64,000 nt of DNA from an uncultured Collinsella sp. (GCA_900538305.1 UPXY01000001.1:62001-126000), one strand, 5' to 3'; numbered from the stretch's first letter, positions 9,405 through 17,241 are shown. The notes: generated from the letters alone by a model not told the origin. Numbers and translations are program-made.

Positions 9405-10589
9405 CTAGCGGGCATCGCCGCGGTGGGAGGCGACCCACGCGGCGCCCTGGTCGGTGAGGACGCGCTTCCTACCGTGCTTTTCCACCAGGCCGTAGGCGTC
9501 TAGTGTAGCAAGCACACGCGACCATGTTGGGACGGAGCTGCCGTATGCCTCGGCAAGGTCCGACGGCCCGCCTTGGCCTGCGTCGGCGATGTAGACGAGT
9601 GCGCATGCCGCGCGATCATCTATATACGGTGTGGCCGCGGCGTGTGAGGTGGCTGGCTGCGGGGTGTAGGAGGTCGGCGCATCCATGGCCGCGGGTGTCC
9701 CATACGGGTTCGGCATTCCCGTGCTCGCGGGTGCCCCGTACGGCGACGGTGCGGCGGCCGCTGCCGGTGTTGCCATTCCGTGGGCCATCGAGCCCGCTGC
9801 GGGGTAGCCCTGCCAAGGACTCCACATCGGTGCCATGCCGGGGTATGGGTAGCCGACTGGGTAGGGTTGCGCGGGATATGCTCCTGAAGGGTTACTTGGG
9901 AAGGAGGGCGCCGCGGGTATGTTCTGACCCCTCATGATATGGGCATCCTCCGAGGTGAATGCCGACGCCCGTACCGCGGCTCCCCGCTTCGCGTGTCCCT
10001 CGATCTCGCGCACGCGGGCAGCGTCGATGCTTACGGTGACGACCGTGCCGCATCCCAGGTTGTCCTCGATGGAGACGGCGCCACCGGCGTTTTCGAGGTA
10101 CTGCTGGACCATGGGAAGACCCGCTCCCGTACCGCGGATATAGCGCTTCATGGAGCGATTCGCCGAGGTCACGCCGAACTCGAACGCGCGCTCCTTATCG
10201 GCGATGCCAGGACCTAAGTCTGCGAAACGAATGGTGTTGCCGCCGTCTAGGATGGAGACGATGGGCTCCGTGAAGTGGGCGTGGATGAAGTTTTCCACGA
10301 GCTCGCGAATGATCATGAGCGGCAGCGCCCCGCCTTGCTCCTTCATGGCGCGATATACCGTGTTCGTGACCTCTTCGAGGTAGGTACGTGGGTCGCTTGG
10401 CTGTATGACGAGGATGCGTGGTGTGGATAGCAGGTCGTCGTAAATTGAGATGCGAGTTGCGAAGACCGTGCTCTCCACGGCCTCCTCCGGTGCGTTCGCG
10501 TTGTCGCTCGCAGGGTGCTCACCGGTGATGTGGGCGTTATCGGGTGCGGGGTCGCCGGAGTCGACGAAGGGGTAGAAATCATCTGCCAT
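9405..10589 (-). CDS. GHKL ATPase with C-terminal winged helix, origin-linked
   Basis: This 394-residue protein has three parts. A histidine-kinase-like ATPase domain (about 45-195) carries an N-box IIRELVENFIHAH, a G1 box FADLGPGIAD and a G2 box GTGAGLPMV. A linker (about 215-320) is very rich in Pro, Tyr, Gly and Ala. A C-terminal segment (about 325-390) looks like a winged helix (VPTWSRVLATLDAYGLVEK). No phospho-acceptor H-box or transmembrane segment is visible, so it is not a normal sensor kinase. It is the first leftward gene after the presumed oriC and precedes dnaA by 52 bases. An anti-sigma-like or DNA-binding switch role is possible; the function is unknown. Confidence 0.8.
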   Translation of the reverse strand: MADDFYPFVDSGDPAPDNAHITGEHPASDNANAPEEAVESTVFATRISIYDDLLSTPRILVIQPSDPRTYLEEVTNTVYRAMKEQGGALPLMIIRELVENFIHAHFTEPIVSILDGGNTIRFADLGPGIADKERAFEFGVTSANRSMKRYIRGTGAGLPMVQQYLENAGGAVSIEDNLGCGTVVTVSIDAARVREIEGHAKRGAAVRASAFTSEDAHIMRGQNIPAAPSFPSNPSGAYPAQPYPVGYPYPGMAPMWSPWQGYPAAGSMAHGMATPAAAAAPSPYGAPASTGMPNPYGTPAAMDAPTSYTPQPATSHAAATPYIDDRAACALVYIADAGQGGPSDLAEAYGSSVPTWSRVLATLDAYGLVEKHGRKRVLTDQGAAWVASHRGDAR

Positions 10590-10639
10590 AGAGCCATCCC
10601 TGGTGCCTGTGTGTTTGTGCTGCGTTTGGTTTCAGCTAT

Positions 10640-10800
10640 CTGCTCTGTTGATAGTACCGCAAATCACGCGTCTTGAAGCTTTCCACAAGTTTTCAAAAGA
10701 TGTTGAAAAGTAACGAAATCAAGTGAAAAGTTATCAACACAAGTGCATAACGTGTTGAAAAGTTCGAAACGAAGCTGAAAAGAAGGGTTGATACCATTTG
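10640..10800. other. Candidate oriC DnaA-box cluster
   Basis: This 355-base gap is where transcription switches from leftward to rightward. It contains TGTTGATAG (10646-10654), CTTTCCACA (10679-10687), TGTTGAAAA (10701-10709 and 10753-10761) and TTATCAACA (10731-10739). The last matches the DnaA consensus TTATCCACA at eight of nine positions; the others match at seven. The cluster lies between the GHKL gene and rpmH. The assignment rests on these motifs plus gene polarity. Confidence 0.75.
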
Positions 10801-10859
10801 AAAATCATGAGGCGCACGTAGGGTGTGTGGTGAGTTTTCGACTATAACGCTCCTGCTTA

Positions 10860-10889
10860 TTGACATTGCTCCCCGCAGTTCCCTACAAT
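10860..10889 (+). promoter_or_regulatory. rpmH promoter
   Basis: A consensus TTGACA (10860-10865) and TACAAT (10884-10889) are separated by 18 bases, about 55 bases upstream of rpmH. It is positioned to drive rpmH-rnpA-yidD-yidC. Confidence 0.75.
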
Positions 10890-10944
10890 TTTGAAGCTCA
10901 CGAGCCTTATACGATTGCTTTTAAGCAACAGGAGGATAGAAAAC

Positions 10945-11079
10945 ATGAAGCGTACGTATCAGCCGAACAAGCGTAAGCGCGCCAAGACCCATGGTTTCCG
11001 TGCCCGTATGGCAACCAAGGGCGGCCGTGCCGTTCTCGCCCGTCGTCGTGCCAAGGGTCGCAAGCGCCTCACCGTCTAG
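10945..11079 (+). CDS. rpmH: 50S ribosomal protein L34
   Basis: A 44-residue highly basic protein, MKRTYQPNKRKRAKTHGF and onward, with the classic L34 sequence ending RRRAKGRKRLTV. It is a component of the large ribosomal subunit. AGGAGG lies eight bases before the ATG at 10945. It is the first rightward gene from the origin and precedes rnpA, the near-universal rpmH-rnpA order. Confidence 0.98.
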   Translation: MKRTYQPNKRKRAKTHGFRARMATKGGRAVLARRRAKGRKRLTV

Positions 11080-11098
11080 TTTCGACGCGCGTCTGTGT

Positions 11099-11431
11099 AT
11101 GAGGACCATCAAGTCCCGGTTGGATTTTGAACGCGTATTCAAGCAAGGGCGGAGATACAATCACCCCTTGATACGTATGGTCATATGCGATGGTGAATGT
11201 GAAGGCGGCTCCGGGCGGGTCGCCTTCGCTGCACCTAAGCGGTTGGGGAATGCCGTGTTGCGCAACCGTTCTAAGCGCAAGCTTCGCGAAGCGGCACGTG
11301 CATGCGCACTTCCCGCGGCAGGTGTCGACGTGATTCTCTTTGCAACGAAGGGGACGCGTGATGCCCGTGCCGATGAGCTCGCGGGTGCGCTCGAGACGCT
11401 CTTGAAGCGAGCGGGTCGCCATGATGGGTAG
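11099..11431 (+). CDS. rnpA: Ribonuclease P protein component
   Basis: This is the protein subunit of RNase P, which matures tRNA 5' ends. It is 110 residues, normal length. MRTIKSRLDFERVFKQGRR is the usual N-terminus, and the RNR signature appears as RNRSKRKLREAAR. The ATG at 11099 lies 19 bases after the rpmH stop, without a strong ribosome site, which suggests translational coupling. Its last 11 bases overlap yidD. Confidence 0.96.
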   Translation: MRTIKSRLDFERVFKQGRRYNHPLIRMVICDGECEGGSGRVAFAAPKRLGNAVLRNRSKRKLREAARACALPAAGVDVILFATKGTRDARADELAGALETLLKRAGRHDG

Positions 11432-11654
11432 CGTGAGGAACGTTCTTCGCTCGTGTCTCATCGCACCGATCCGTGGATATCAGCGTTTCATCTCCCCGCT
11501 TCTCCCCGCGGCGTGCATCTATACGCCTACGTGCTCTCAATATGCAGTCGAAGCCATCTCAAAGCACGGTGTGATACGCGGCAGCTGGCTTGCACTGCGT
11601 CGCATCGTTCGCTGTAATCCGTTTCACGACGGTGGATATGATCCGGTGCCATAA
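11421..11654 (+). CDS. yidD: Membrane protein insertion efficiency factor YidD
   Basis: A 77-residue member of the YidD family, which assists YidC-dependent membrane insertion. The family core is visible: APIRGYQRFISPLLPAAC, then TPTCSQYAVEAISKHG and NPFHDGGYDPVP, with three conserved cysteines. It overlaps rnpA by 11 bases and lies 26 bases before yidC, the standard rnpA-yidD-yidC order. Confidence 0.95.
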   Translation: MMGSVRNVLRSCLIAPIRGYQRFISPLLPAACIYTPTCSQYAVEAISKHGVIRGSWLALRRIVRCNPFHDGGYDPVP

Positions 11655-11680
11655 GGCTCGATATTCGGAGGAAACCTTAG

Positions 11681-12451
11681 ATGTGGGATGCAATCGTTAA
11701 CGTTCTCTTCCAGATTCTGCGGCTCATCCAGAGCTTCGCTACCGACTGGGGTCTCTCGATCATCATCTTGACGATCATCGTGCGCCTCATCTTGACGCCG
11801 CTCGTCCTGAAGTCGACGAAATCCACGGCGCGCATGCAGGTGCTCCAGCCCAAGCTCATGGAGCTCCAGCAGCGCTATGCCGATGATCCCCAGCGCCAGG
11901 CCGAGGAGATGCAGAAGTTCTACGCCGAGAACAAGTTCAGCCCCCTCGGTGGCTGCCTGCCCCTGCTCATCCAGATGCCGATCCTCATCGCGCTTTTCAC
12001 CCTCCTGCGCGACCTGCCCAACTATTTCGAGGGCACGAGCTTCTCGTTCTATGGGATCCTCCCCGACCTCACTGTCGCCCCAGGTGCCATGTGGGTAGAG
12101 GGAATCGGCGTCGCCCTTCCCTATCTCATCTCACTTTTGCTCTTCGCGCTGCTTACCATCATCCCTACGCTCTATCAGTCGCGTAACCAGACCGGCCAGC
12201 AGGCGTCGAGCATGCGCACGATGTCCATCGTGATGTCGATCATGATGCTCTGGATGGGTTGGAACCTTCCCGCTGGCGTTCTGCTGTATTACGACGTTTC
12301 CACCATGTGGCAGGTCATCCAGCAGGTCTTCGTGACGCGTCGCGTCATGGAGAAAGCGAAGGCCGAGGAAGAGGAGCGCCTCGCTAACGCCCCCATCGAG
12401 GTCGACGTGGTGCGCAGGGAGCGCAAGGCTCGCCCTCACAAGAAGAACTAG
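11681..12451 (+). CDS. yidC: Membrane protein insertase YidC
   Basis: This 256-residue Oxa1/YidC-type insertase places proteins in the cytoplasmic membrane with or without SecYEG. It has the short Gram-positive form: a first membrane helix near 15-40 containing the groove arginine (IIVRLILTPL), a cytoplasmic hairpin (SKSTARMQVLQPK region to NKFSPLGGCLPLL) and later helices (IALFTLL, YLISLLLFALLTIIP, MSIMMLWMGWNLPAGVLLYY). No lipobox is apparent. GGAGG precedes the ATG by about 9 bases. The tail is basic (RRERKARPHKKN), typical of ribosome-contacting YidC proteins. Confidence 0.96.
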   Translation: MWDAIVNVLFQILRLIQSFATDWGLSIIILTIIVRLILTPLVLKSTKSTARMQVLQPKLMELQQRYADDPQRQAEEMQKFYAENKFSPLGGCLPLLIQMPILIALFTLLRDLPNYFEGTSFSFYGILPDLTVAPGAMWVEGIGVALPYLISLLLFALLTIIPTLYQSRNQTGQQASSMRTMSIVMSIMMLWMGWNLPAGVLLYYDVSTMWQVIQQVFVTRRVMEKAKAEEEERLANAPIEVDVVRRERKARPHKKN

Positions 12452-12467
12452 CTGGTCGTAGCATTAA

Positions 12468-12481
12468 TTTAGGTACCTAAA
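12468..12481. promoter_or_regulatory. Perfect GGTACC-centred palindrome upstream of jag
   Basis: TTTAGGTACCTAAA is a perfect 14-bp palindrome, followed at once by a third half-like TATTTAGG and then the jag start. A related palindrome, TAAGGTACCTTA, lies at 16047-16058 after the last gene of the same block. It could be an operator or part of a promoter. No protein is known to bind it from this sequence alone. Confidence 0.45.
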
Positions 12482-12497
12482 TATTTAGGAGCTTATT

Positions 12498-13091
12498 ATG
12501 GATGAAGAGCTCGCTATCGATACTGAAGTTGAAGAGATGGGCGTTGATACTACCGAGGATGCCGATCAGGTCGTCGGTGCCTATCCTGAGCTTGCCCGCA
12601 AGTATAAGGCTGGCGAGGAATTGACCGATCAGGATCTCGATCAGATTGCCGATGTATCGATCACGGTGCTGCGCAATATTCTTGAGCAATTTGATGCTGA
12701 GGGTGCTCCCATCGACGAGTATGAAGGTGATGAAGGAGAATTGATCCTCGATGTCACGGCTCCCGATCTTGCCGTGCTGATTGGTCGACATGGGCGCGCG
12801 CTCGAATCCCTTCAGACCATGGTATCCCTCATTGTGAGTCGCAAGCTCGGGTTCCGCTATCCGGTTGTTGTGGACATCGAGGGATATAAGAGCCGCCGCA
12901 ACGAGAAGGTTGCTTCCATGGCTCGTTCTGCTGCTGCTCGCGCTGTGAAACAGCATACGTCTGTGAAGCTTCCTCCTATGAGTGCTTATGAGCGTCGCCT
13001 TGTTCACATTGCGCTTCGTGATAACGAGGCTGTTGAAACTCATTCTGAAGGTGTTGATCCTGAGCGTCGTGTCGTCATCTCGCTGGTATAG
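12498..13091 (+). CDS. jag: Jag/KhpB-type KH-R3H RNA-binding protein
   Basis: A 197-residue RNA-binding protein usually found next to yidC and linked to division control and sRNA biology in Gram-positives. An acidic N-terminal half (to about 80) replaces the Jag_N domain. A KH domain follows (about 82-135) with the GRHGRALESLQTM loop. Then an R3H domain (about 140-197) ends in the characteristic R-x3-H pattern, with RRLVHIALRDN and EGVDPERRVVI. Codon use is more AT-rich at third positions than in yidC. A strong terminator follows. Confidence 0.92.
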   Translation: MDEELAIDTEVEEMGVDTTEDADQVVGAYPELARKYKAGEELTDQDLDQIADVSITVLRNILEQFDAEGAPIDEYEGDEGELILDVTAPDLAVLIGRHGRALESLQTMVSLIVSRKLGFRYPVVVDIEGYKSRRNEKVASMARSAAARAVKQHTSVKLPPMSAYERRLVHIALRDNEAVETHSEGVDPERRVVISLV

Positions 13092-13114
13092 CAATATAAC
13101 CAGAATGCGATTGA

Positions 13115-13146
13115 GAAGGGTGCAGCAGTGCTGTACCCTTCTTTTA
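13115..13146 (+). terminator. Intrinsic terminator after jag
   Basis: GAAGGGTGCAGCA (13115-13127) and TGCTGTACCCTTC (13129-13141) pair with one mismatch, and a TTTTA run follows. The stem is long and close to the jag stop. Confidence 0.85.
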
Positions 13147-13193
13147 TGACAAAACTTTATGTTTCGTGAATTCTTGTCCGAAGGGAGGAACAT

Positions 13194-13931
13194 ATGAATG
13201 TGGACGCTACTGTTATAGATGAACTTACTGAAGAGCTTCTTTCCTATTGCTCTCGATTCCACCTCGAGATTTCCCGTGATGTCGCACGGCGTTGTATTGA
13301 GCATTTCTTCATGGTGGTTGAAGTTAATCAAACGATGAACCTTACGCGTATTACCGATGAGCACTCCGGTCTGATTCTTCATATCCTCGATTCATTGCTT
13401 CTTCTTCCCTATGTGAACGATGCTCCAGAAGGAGTGTTACTGGATATTGGAACAGGCGCTGGATATCCTGGCATCCCGCTTCTGCTTGCTACAAATCGCG
13501 CTGGCGTCCTTCTAGATTCAGTCGCGAAGAAGGTCAAAGCAGTTGATACCTTCCTGGTAAAGCTTGATATTCCTTGTGTTGTGACCTCTCATGAACGTGT
13601 TGAGGTGTATGCGCGTGATCACCGCGCTTCCTGTGCTTGTGTTGTTGCTCGCGCAGTTGCTCCGCTGTCGGTGTTGCTTGAGTATGCTGCGCCACTCTTA
13701 TGTTTAGATGGACGCCTTGTTGTTACTAAAGGTGTTCCTTCTCCTGAGGAGCTTTCCGCTGGCTTACATGCAGCAAAGCTCTGTGGGTTTGAATTCGAAG
13801 ATTCTTTGCATATTGAACTGCCGGACAACCTTGGAGAGCGTACTATTCTTACGCTTGTAAAAAAGCGTGAAGCGAAACTCGGTCTTCCTCGAAAAGTCGG
13901 CGTTGCGAAGAAACAACCGCTTGGATACTGA
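13194..13931 (+). CDS. rsmG: 16S rRNA (guanine-N7) methyltransferase RsmG
   Basis: A SAM-dependent enzyme methylating G527 of 16S rRNA, 245 residues. The motif LLDIGTGAGYPGIPLL (SAM loop) is at about residues 82-97. The family segment VNQTMNLTRITD precedes it, with ILDSL just after. AGGGAGG lies upstream of the ATG at 13194. The C-terminal tail is basic. Third codon positions are AT-rich, like jag and the par genes. The gene ends just before a palindromic terminator that also contains a parS site. Confidence 0.96.
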   Translation: MNVDATVIDELTEELLSYCSRFHLEISRDVARRCIEHFFMVVEVNQTMNLTRITDEHSGLILHILDSLLLLPYVNDAPEGVLLDIGTGAGYPGIPLLLATNRAGVLLDSVAKKVKAVDTFLVKLDIPCVVTSHERVEVYARDHRASCACVVARAVAPLSVLLEYAAPLLCLDGRLVVTKGVPSPEELSAGLHAAKLCGFEFEDSLHIELPDNLGERTILTLVKKREAKLGLPRKVGVAKKQPLGY

Positions 13932-13952
13932 ATCACACTACCCCGTTCATTG

Positions 13953-13988
13953 AATAGCCCGATGTTTCACGTGAAACATCGGGCTATT
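13953..13988 (+). terminator. parS: rsmG terminator containing parS site 1
   Basis: A perfect 36-bp palindrome of AATAGCCCGATGTTTCAC and its complement, ending in TATTTT. It has the form of an intrinsic terminator for rsmG. Its centre (13963-13978) is TGTTTCACGTGAAACA, the consensus parS site bound by ParB/Spo0J. The same bases therefore appear to serve both as a terminator stem and as a centromere site. Confidence 0.85.
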
Positions 13989-14004
13989 TTAGTTTCAAGC
14001 TTGT

Positions 14005-14030
14005 CATTATGTTTCACGTGAAACATAATG
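14005..14030. promoter_or_regulatory. parS: parS site 2
   Basis: The core TGTTTCACGTGAAACA lies at 14010-14025, inside a larger perfect 26-bp palindrome (CATTATG on the left, CATAATG on the right). It is spaced 47 bases from the first site, just upstream of parA. Two consensus sites next to parAB near oriC are expected for ParB nucleation. Confidence 0.93.
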
Positions 14031-14115
14031 GGTTAATGGTGCTTACCTGTTGGCTTATAAGGCTGATAAAACCGTCTGCACCGAACTGTAGCTAAAACGA
14101 ACATAGGGAGGTAAG

Positions 14116-14919
14116 ATGGGGTACACCGATATTCAGCGTAATACAACGGAATTACCGCGCACTATTGCAATAATCAACCAAAAGGGTGGCGTAGGAAAAA
14201 GTACCACTGCGGTAAATCTATCTGCGGCATTAGCGAAAAAGGGCATGAAGATTCTTCTTGTGGATTTCGATCCGCAAGGTAATAGCACGAGTGGCCTTGG
14301 AATTGAAAAGGAAGAGCTCGAGCAATGCGTCTATGATGCACTGATCCACGACGTTCAAGCGTCAGAACTGATAATTGAAACGGAAACGAGTGGAGTATAT
14401 GTAATTCCAGCAACCATACAGCTCGCCGGTGCAGAAATCGAGTTGGTTTCTGCTATGGCGCGTGAAACACGCTTGAAAGAGCTCATTAGACCAGTCGCAG
14501 AGTATTTTGATTTCATATTTATAGACTGCCCTCCGTCCCTTGGTCTTCTCACAATCAATGCTCTAGCGGCAGCGGATAGCGTACTCATTCCGATTCAGTG
14601 CGAATACTATGCTCTCGAAGGTGTTACAAAGCTCCTCGAGTCAATGAAAATGGTCAAGGAACGCATCAATAGGGATCTTGAGGTCTATGGTGTGCTCATG
14701 ACGATGTATGACTCACGTACGTCACTGGCAAACCAGGTTGTGGAGGAAGTACGTAACTACTTCGGTGACGATGTCTTCCAAACGCTCATTCCTCGAACTG
14801 TCAAGATTTCAGAAGCCCCTTCATTCGGTATGCCAGTTACCACCTATGCACCGCAGAATAAAGGAGCGGAAGCATACCTTGAGCTTGCAGATGAGGTGAT
14901 CGCACGTGCCAGCCGCTAA
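14116..14919 (+). CDS. parA: Chromosome partitioning ATPase ParA/Soj
   Basis: This 267-residue ATPase moves ParB-parS complexes on the nucleoid. The deviant Walker A KGGVGKSTTAVNLS is at about residues 25-38. Walker A' appears as LLVDFDPQGN and Walker B as FIFIDCPPSL. AGGGAGG precedes the ATG at 14116. It overlaps parB by 14 bases, the usual cotranscribed pair. The gene is more AT-rich than most of the window. Confidence 0.96.
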   Translation: MGYTDIQRNTTELPRTIAIINQKGGVGKSTTAVNLSAALAKKGMKILLVDFDPQGNSTSGLGIEKEELEQCVYDALIHDVQASELIIETETSGVYVIPATIQLAGAEIELVSAMARETRLKELIRPVAEYFDFIFIDCPPSLGLLTINALAAADSVLIPIQCEYYALEGVTKLLESMKMVKERINRDLEVYGVLMTMYDSRTSLANQVVEEVRNYFGDDVFQTLIPRTVKISEAPSFGMPVTTYAPQNKGAEAYLELADEVIARASR

Positions 14920-15772
14920 GAAGAAAGTCGCACTTGGAAAGGGTCTCAATGCCCTTATGGGTGAGGCGCAACATGAAACTGGTCAAGCTGCTAGCGAAAC
15001 CCTAGTAAACATTGAAGATATTCATCCGAATCCTAACCAACCGCGCACACATTTTGACGAGAAGGAACTGCAGGAGCTTGCGGATTCAATCAGCGAGCAT
15101 GGCGTTCTACAGCCGTTGCTTGTGAGAAGGGATGGCAAGGGGTATCAGATCATTGCAGGCGAGCGAAGATACCAAGCATCGAAACTTGCAGAGATCAGCA
15201 AGGTTCCTGTTATCGTAAAGGATGTTGATGAGACAGAAGTGCTCGCGCTCGCACTCATTGAGAACCTCCAACGTTCTGACCTGAATCCAATTGAAGAAGC
15301 GCGTGGGTACAAGCAGTTGATTGACGCGAGTGGTATGACGCAGGATGCCTTATCCAAAGCGGTATCGAAATCACGCTCTGCAATCACAAACGCCTTGCGT
15401 CTTCTTGATCTGCCGGAACCTGTTCAGCAGATGCTCTTTGAAGGAAAGCTCACCGCAGGACACGCTCGAGCGATTCTTGCGGTTCCGTATGAGGATGCAC
15501 GCATCAAACTAGCGGAGAAGGTCGTTCAAGACGGTTTGTCGGTGCGAGCGACAGAACATCTCGCTCCGCTCTTTTCTGTCACTGAAGAGCCGAAAGCACC
15601 GCGCCCCGTTACTCCTCAATCGTATAAGCGTGCAGCGCGAATCTTGCGTCAGGCATTCAATACGAACGTACGGGTGAAGAATACGCGTGGCAAGAACAAG
15701 ATAGAGATTGAGTTCAAGGATGAGGATGAGCTCTCGAGCATCATCGAGCGGATCGTAGGTGACAAGGAATGA
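14906..15772 (+). CDS. parB: Chromosome partitioning protein ParB
   Basis: A 288-residue CTP-dependent DNA clamp that loads at parS. The N-terminal ParA-interacting segment has GKGLNALMGE. The CTP-binding/ParB-N domain carries NPNQPRTHFDEKELQELADSI and the GERRYQASKLA motif. ENLQRSDLNPIEEA and the helix-turn-helix TQDALSKAVSKSRSAITNALRLL follow. The C-terminal dimerisation tail begins about residue 235. The start is GTG at 14906 within the end of parA. It overlaps the next gene by four bases (ATGA). Confidence 0.96.
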   Translation: MPAAKKKVALGKGLNALMGEAQHETGQAASETLVNIEDIHPNPNQPRTHFDEKELQELADSISEHGVLQPLLVRRDGKGYQIIAGERRYQASKLAEISKVPVIVKDVDETEVLALALIENLQRSDLNPIEEARGYKQLIDASGMTQDALSKAVSKSRSAITNALRLLDLPEPVQQMLFEGKLTAGHARAILAVPYEDARIKLAEKVVQDGLSVRATEHLAPLFSVTEEPKAPRPVTPQSYKRAARILRQAFNTNVRVKNTRGKNKIEIEFKDEDELSSIIERIVGDKE

Positions 15773-16032
15773 AGAACACGGGATCGTTGGTGTTCGGTAT
15801 CGTCGTGAGCGCTGCTGCCGTTGCGGTAGGTGTTGCGGTGGGATATAGGATTGTGACCGACCCAGAGCTTCGGTATAGGTTCAGCCGTAGCGCACGTGAT
15901 GCCTATGAAACATCAAAGAAAAAAATCGTGAACATGTCGGAAGACGTTGCGGTTCGTACTGCACAGATGACGAAGAATCCGAAGATCAACCAGGAATGGG
16001 TTGCTCATCAATGGGAGAGTGTAGGGTATTAA
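15769..16032 (+). CDS. Small single-pass membrane protein downstream of parB
   Basis: An 87-residue protein with one N-terminal hydrophobic helix (about 7-26, SLVFGIVVSAAAVAVGVAVGY). A basic, mostly helical cytoplasmic part follows (DPELRYRFSRSARDAYETSKKK). The ATG overlaps the parB stop as ATGA, so it is translationally coupled to parAB. It has no recognised domain. Its position suggests a role near the membrane in origin handling, but that is a guess. Confidence 0.75.
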   Translation: MKNTGSLVFGIVVSAAAVAVGVAVGYRIVTDPELRYRFSRSARDAYETSKKKIVNMSEDVAVRTAQMTKNPKINQEWVAHQWESVGY

Positions 16033-16110
16033 CTAAAGCATACTAATAAGGTACCTTACAAAATTGAGGTTCATGAACCGTTACGCATAGGCAAGAATGG
16101 TATGTTGAGC

Positions 16111-16160
16111 ACGAAGGGCTCCCTGCTGGATGAGGCAGGGAGCCCTTCGTGTGTTTGTCT
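16111..16160 (+). terminator. Terminator of the par operon
   Basis: ACGAAGGGCTCCCTGC (16111-16126) and its exact complement (16135-16150) form a 16-bp stem with an eight-base loop, followed by a T-rich GTGTTTGTCTT. It lies between the convergent parB operon and rlmN. Confidence 0.85.
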
Positions 16161-16188
16161 TGTGGCTATATCTACAAGCGAGCTATGT

Positions 16189-17241
16189 CTAAGAGCGACG
16201 TGAGCCGATCTTGCGCTGCTTCAGTTGTCCACACGCTGCATCGATATCGGAGCCGCGCGAGTTGCGGATGGTAGTCTCGATGCCCCGGGAAGCGAGTCGG
16301 CGCTGGAGGTCTTCGACCTTCTTCATGGGGGATGGTTTGAAGGGGCTATCGGGAATGTCGTTGAGCTGGATGAGGTTCACGTGGCAGAGTGTGCCCTCGC
16401 AAAAGTCGCACAGAGCTTGCATTTCGGGATTCGTATCGTTCACGCCTTCGATCATGGCGAACTCATATGTTGGACGTCTTCCAGTGGTCTCCGTGTAGAA
16501 TTGAAGCGCTTCATGAAGGCGAAGAAGCGTGTATTTCTTCACGCCGGGCATGAGCTGGTTGCGTGTCGACTGGATGGCAGAGTGCAGCGAGACGGCGAGC
16601 GTGAACTGTTCCGGAATGCGTGCGAAATCGCGGATGCGCGGGATGATACCGCTTGTCGAAACCGTAAGGTGACGAGCACCGATATTCAGACCGTTTTCAT
16701 CATTGAGCATGCGCAGCGCCTGGATGGTAGCGTCGTAGTTCGCAAACGGCTCGCCCTGTCCCATGAACACAACGCTCGTCACGCGTTCCCCGAAATCCTG
16801 TGCAACGTGCGTCACCTGGTCGACCATCTCCTGAGCGGTCAGAGAACGCGTAAGGCCGGCAAGACCGGTCGCGCAGAAGGAGCAACCCATGGCACAGCCG
16901 GCCTGGGTAGAGATGCACACGGCGAGGCGGTTGCGCGTGGGCATGCCAACCGTCTCGACCGCAACGCCGTCGGCGAACTGAAGGAGATACTTACGTGAGC
17001 CGTCACGAGAGACTTGCTTCACCGCTTCTATGGGACGTGCGATGCAGTACGTTTCGGCGAGCCGCTCTCGAAGCGCCTTCGGAATGTTCGTCATCTCATC
17101 GAAGGAAGCGGCGTTCTTTTGGTGCAGCCATTCATTCACCTGTTTGGCGCGAAACGCCGGCTGTCCCAGCTCAGCGATAACCTCCTGCAGCTCGGATGCG
17201 GTGAGTGAACGGATATCGACGAGGCCGTTCGTGCGTTCCAT
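16189..17241 (-). CDS. rlmN: Dual-specificity RNA methyltransferase RlmN
   Basis: A radical-SAM enzyme methylating A2503 of 23S rRNA and A37 of some tRNAs; 350 residues. The radical-SAM cluster motif is CAMGCSFCATG (about 115-125). FMGQGEPFANYD follows, and the resolving cysteine lies near the C-terminus (DIDAACGQL). The N-terminal helical domain ends in QVNEWLHQKNAASFDEMTN. The gene is divergent from ddl and convergent with the par operon. Confidence 0.95.
   Translation of the reverse strand: MERTNGLVDIRSLTASELQEVIAELGQPAFRAKQVNEWLHQKNAASFDEMTNIPKALRERLAETYCIARPIEAVKQVSRDGSRKYLLQFADGVAVETVGMPTRNRLAVCISTQAGCAMGCSFCATGLAGLTRSLTAQEMVDQVTHVAQDFGERVTSVVFMGQGEPFANYDATIQALRMLNDENGLNIGARHLTVSTSGIIPRIRDFARIPEQFTLAVSLHSAIQSTRNQLMPGVKKYTLLRLHEALQFYTETTGRRPTYEFAMIEGVNDTNPEMQALCDFCEGTLCHVNLIQLNDIPDSPFKPSPMKKVEDLQRRLASRGIETTIRNSRGSDIDAACGQLKQRKIGSRRS

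Noticed and set aside
14116..15772. Plasmid-type parAB from an integrated element
   Set aside because: The pair sits next to rsmG and jag at the origin with consensus chromosomal parS sites, which is the normal chromosomal position.
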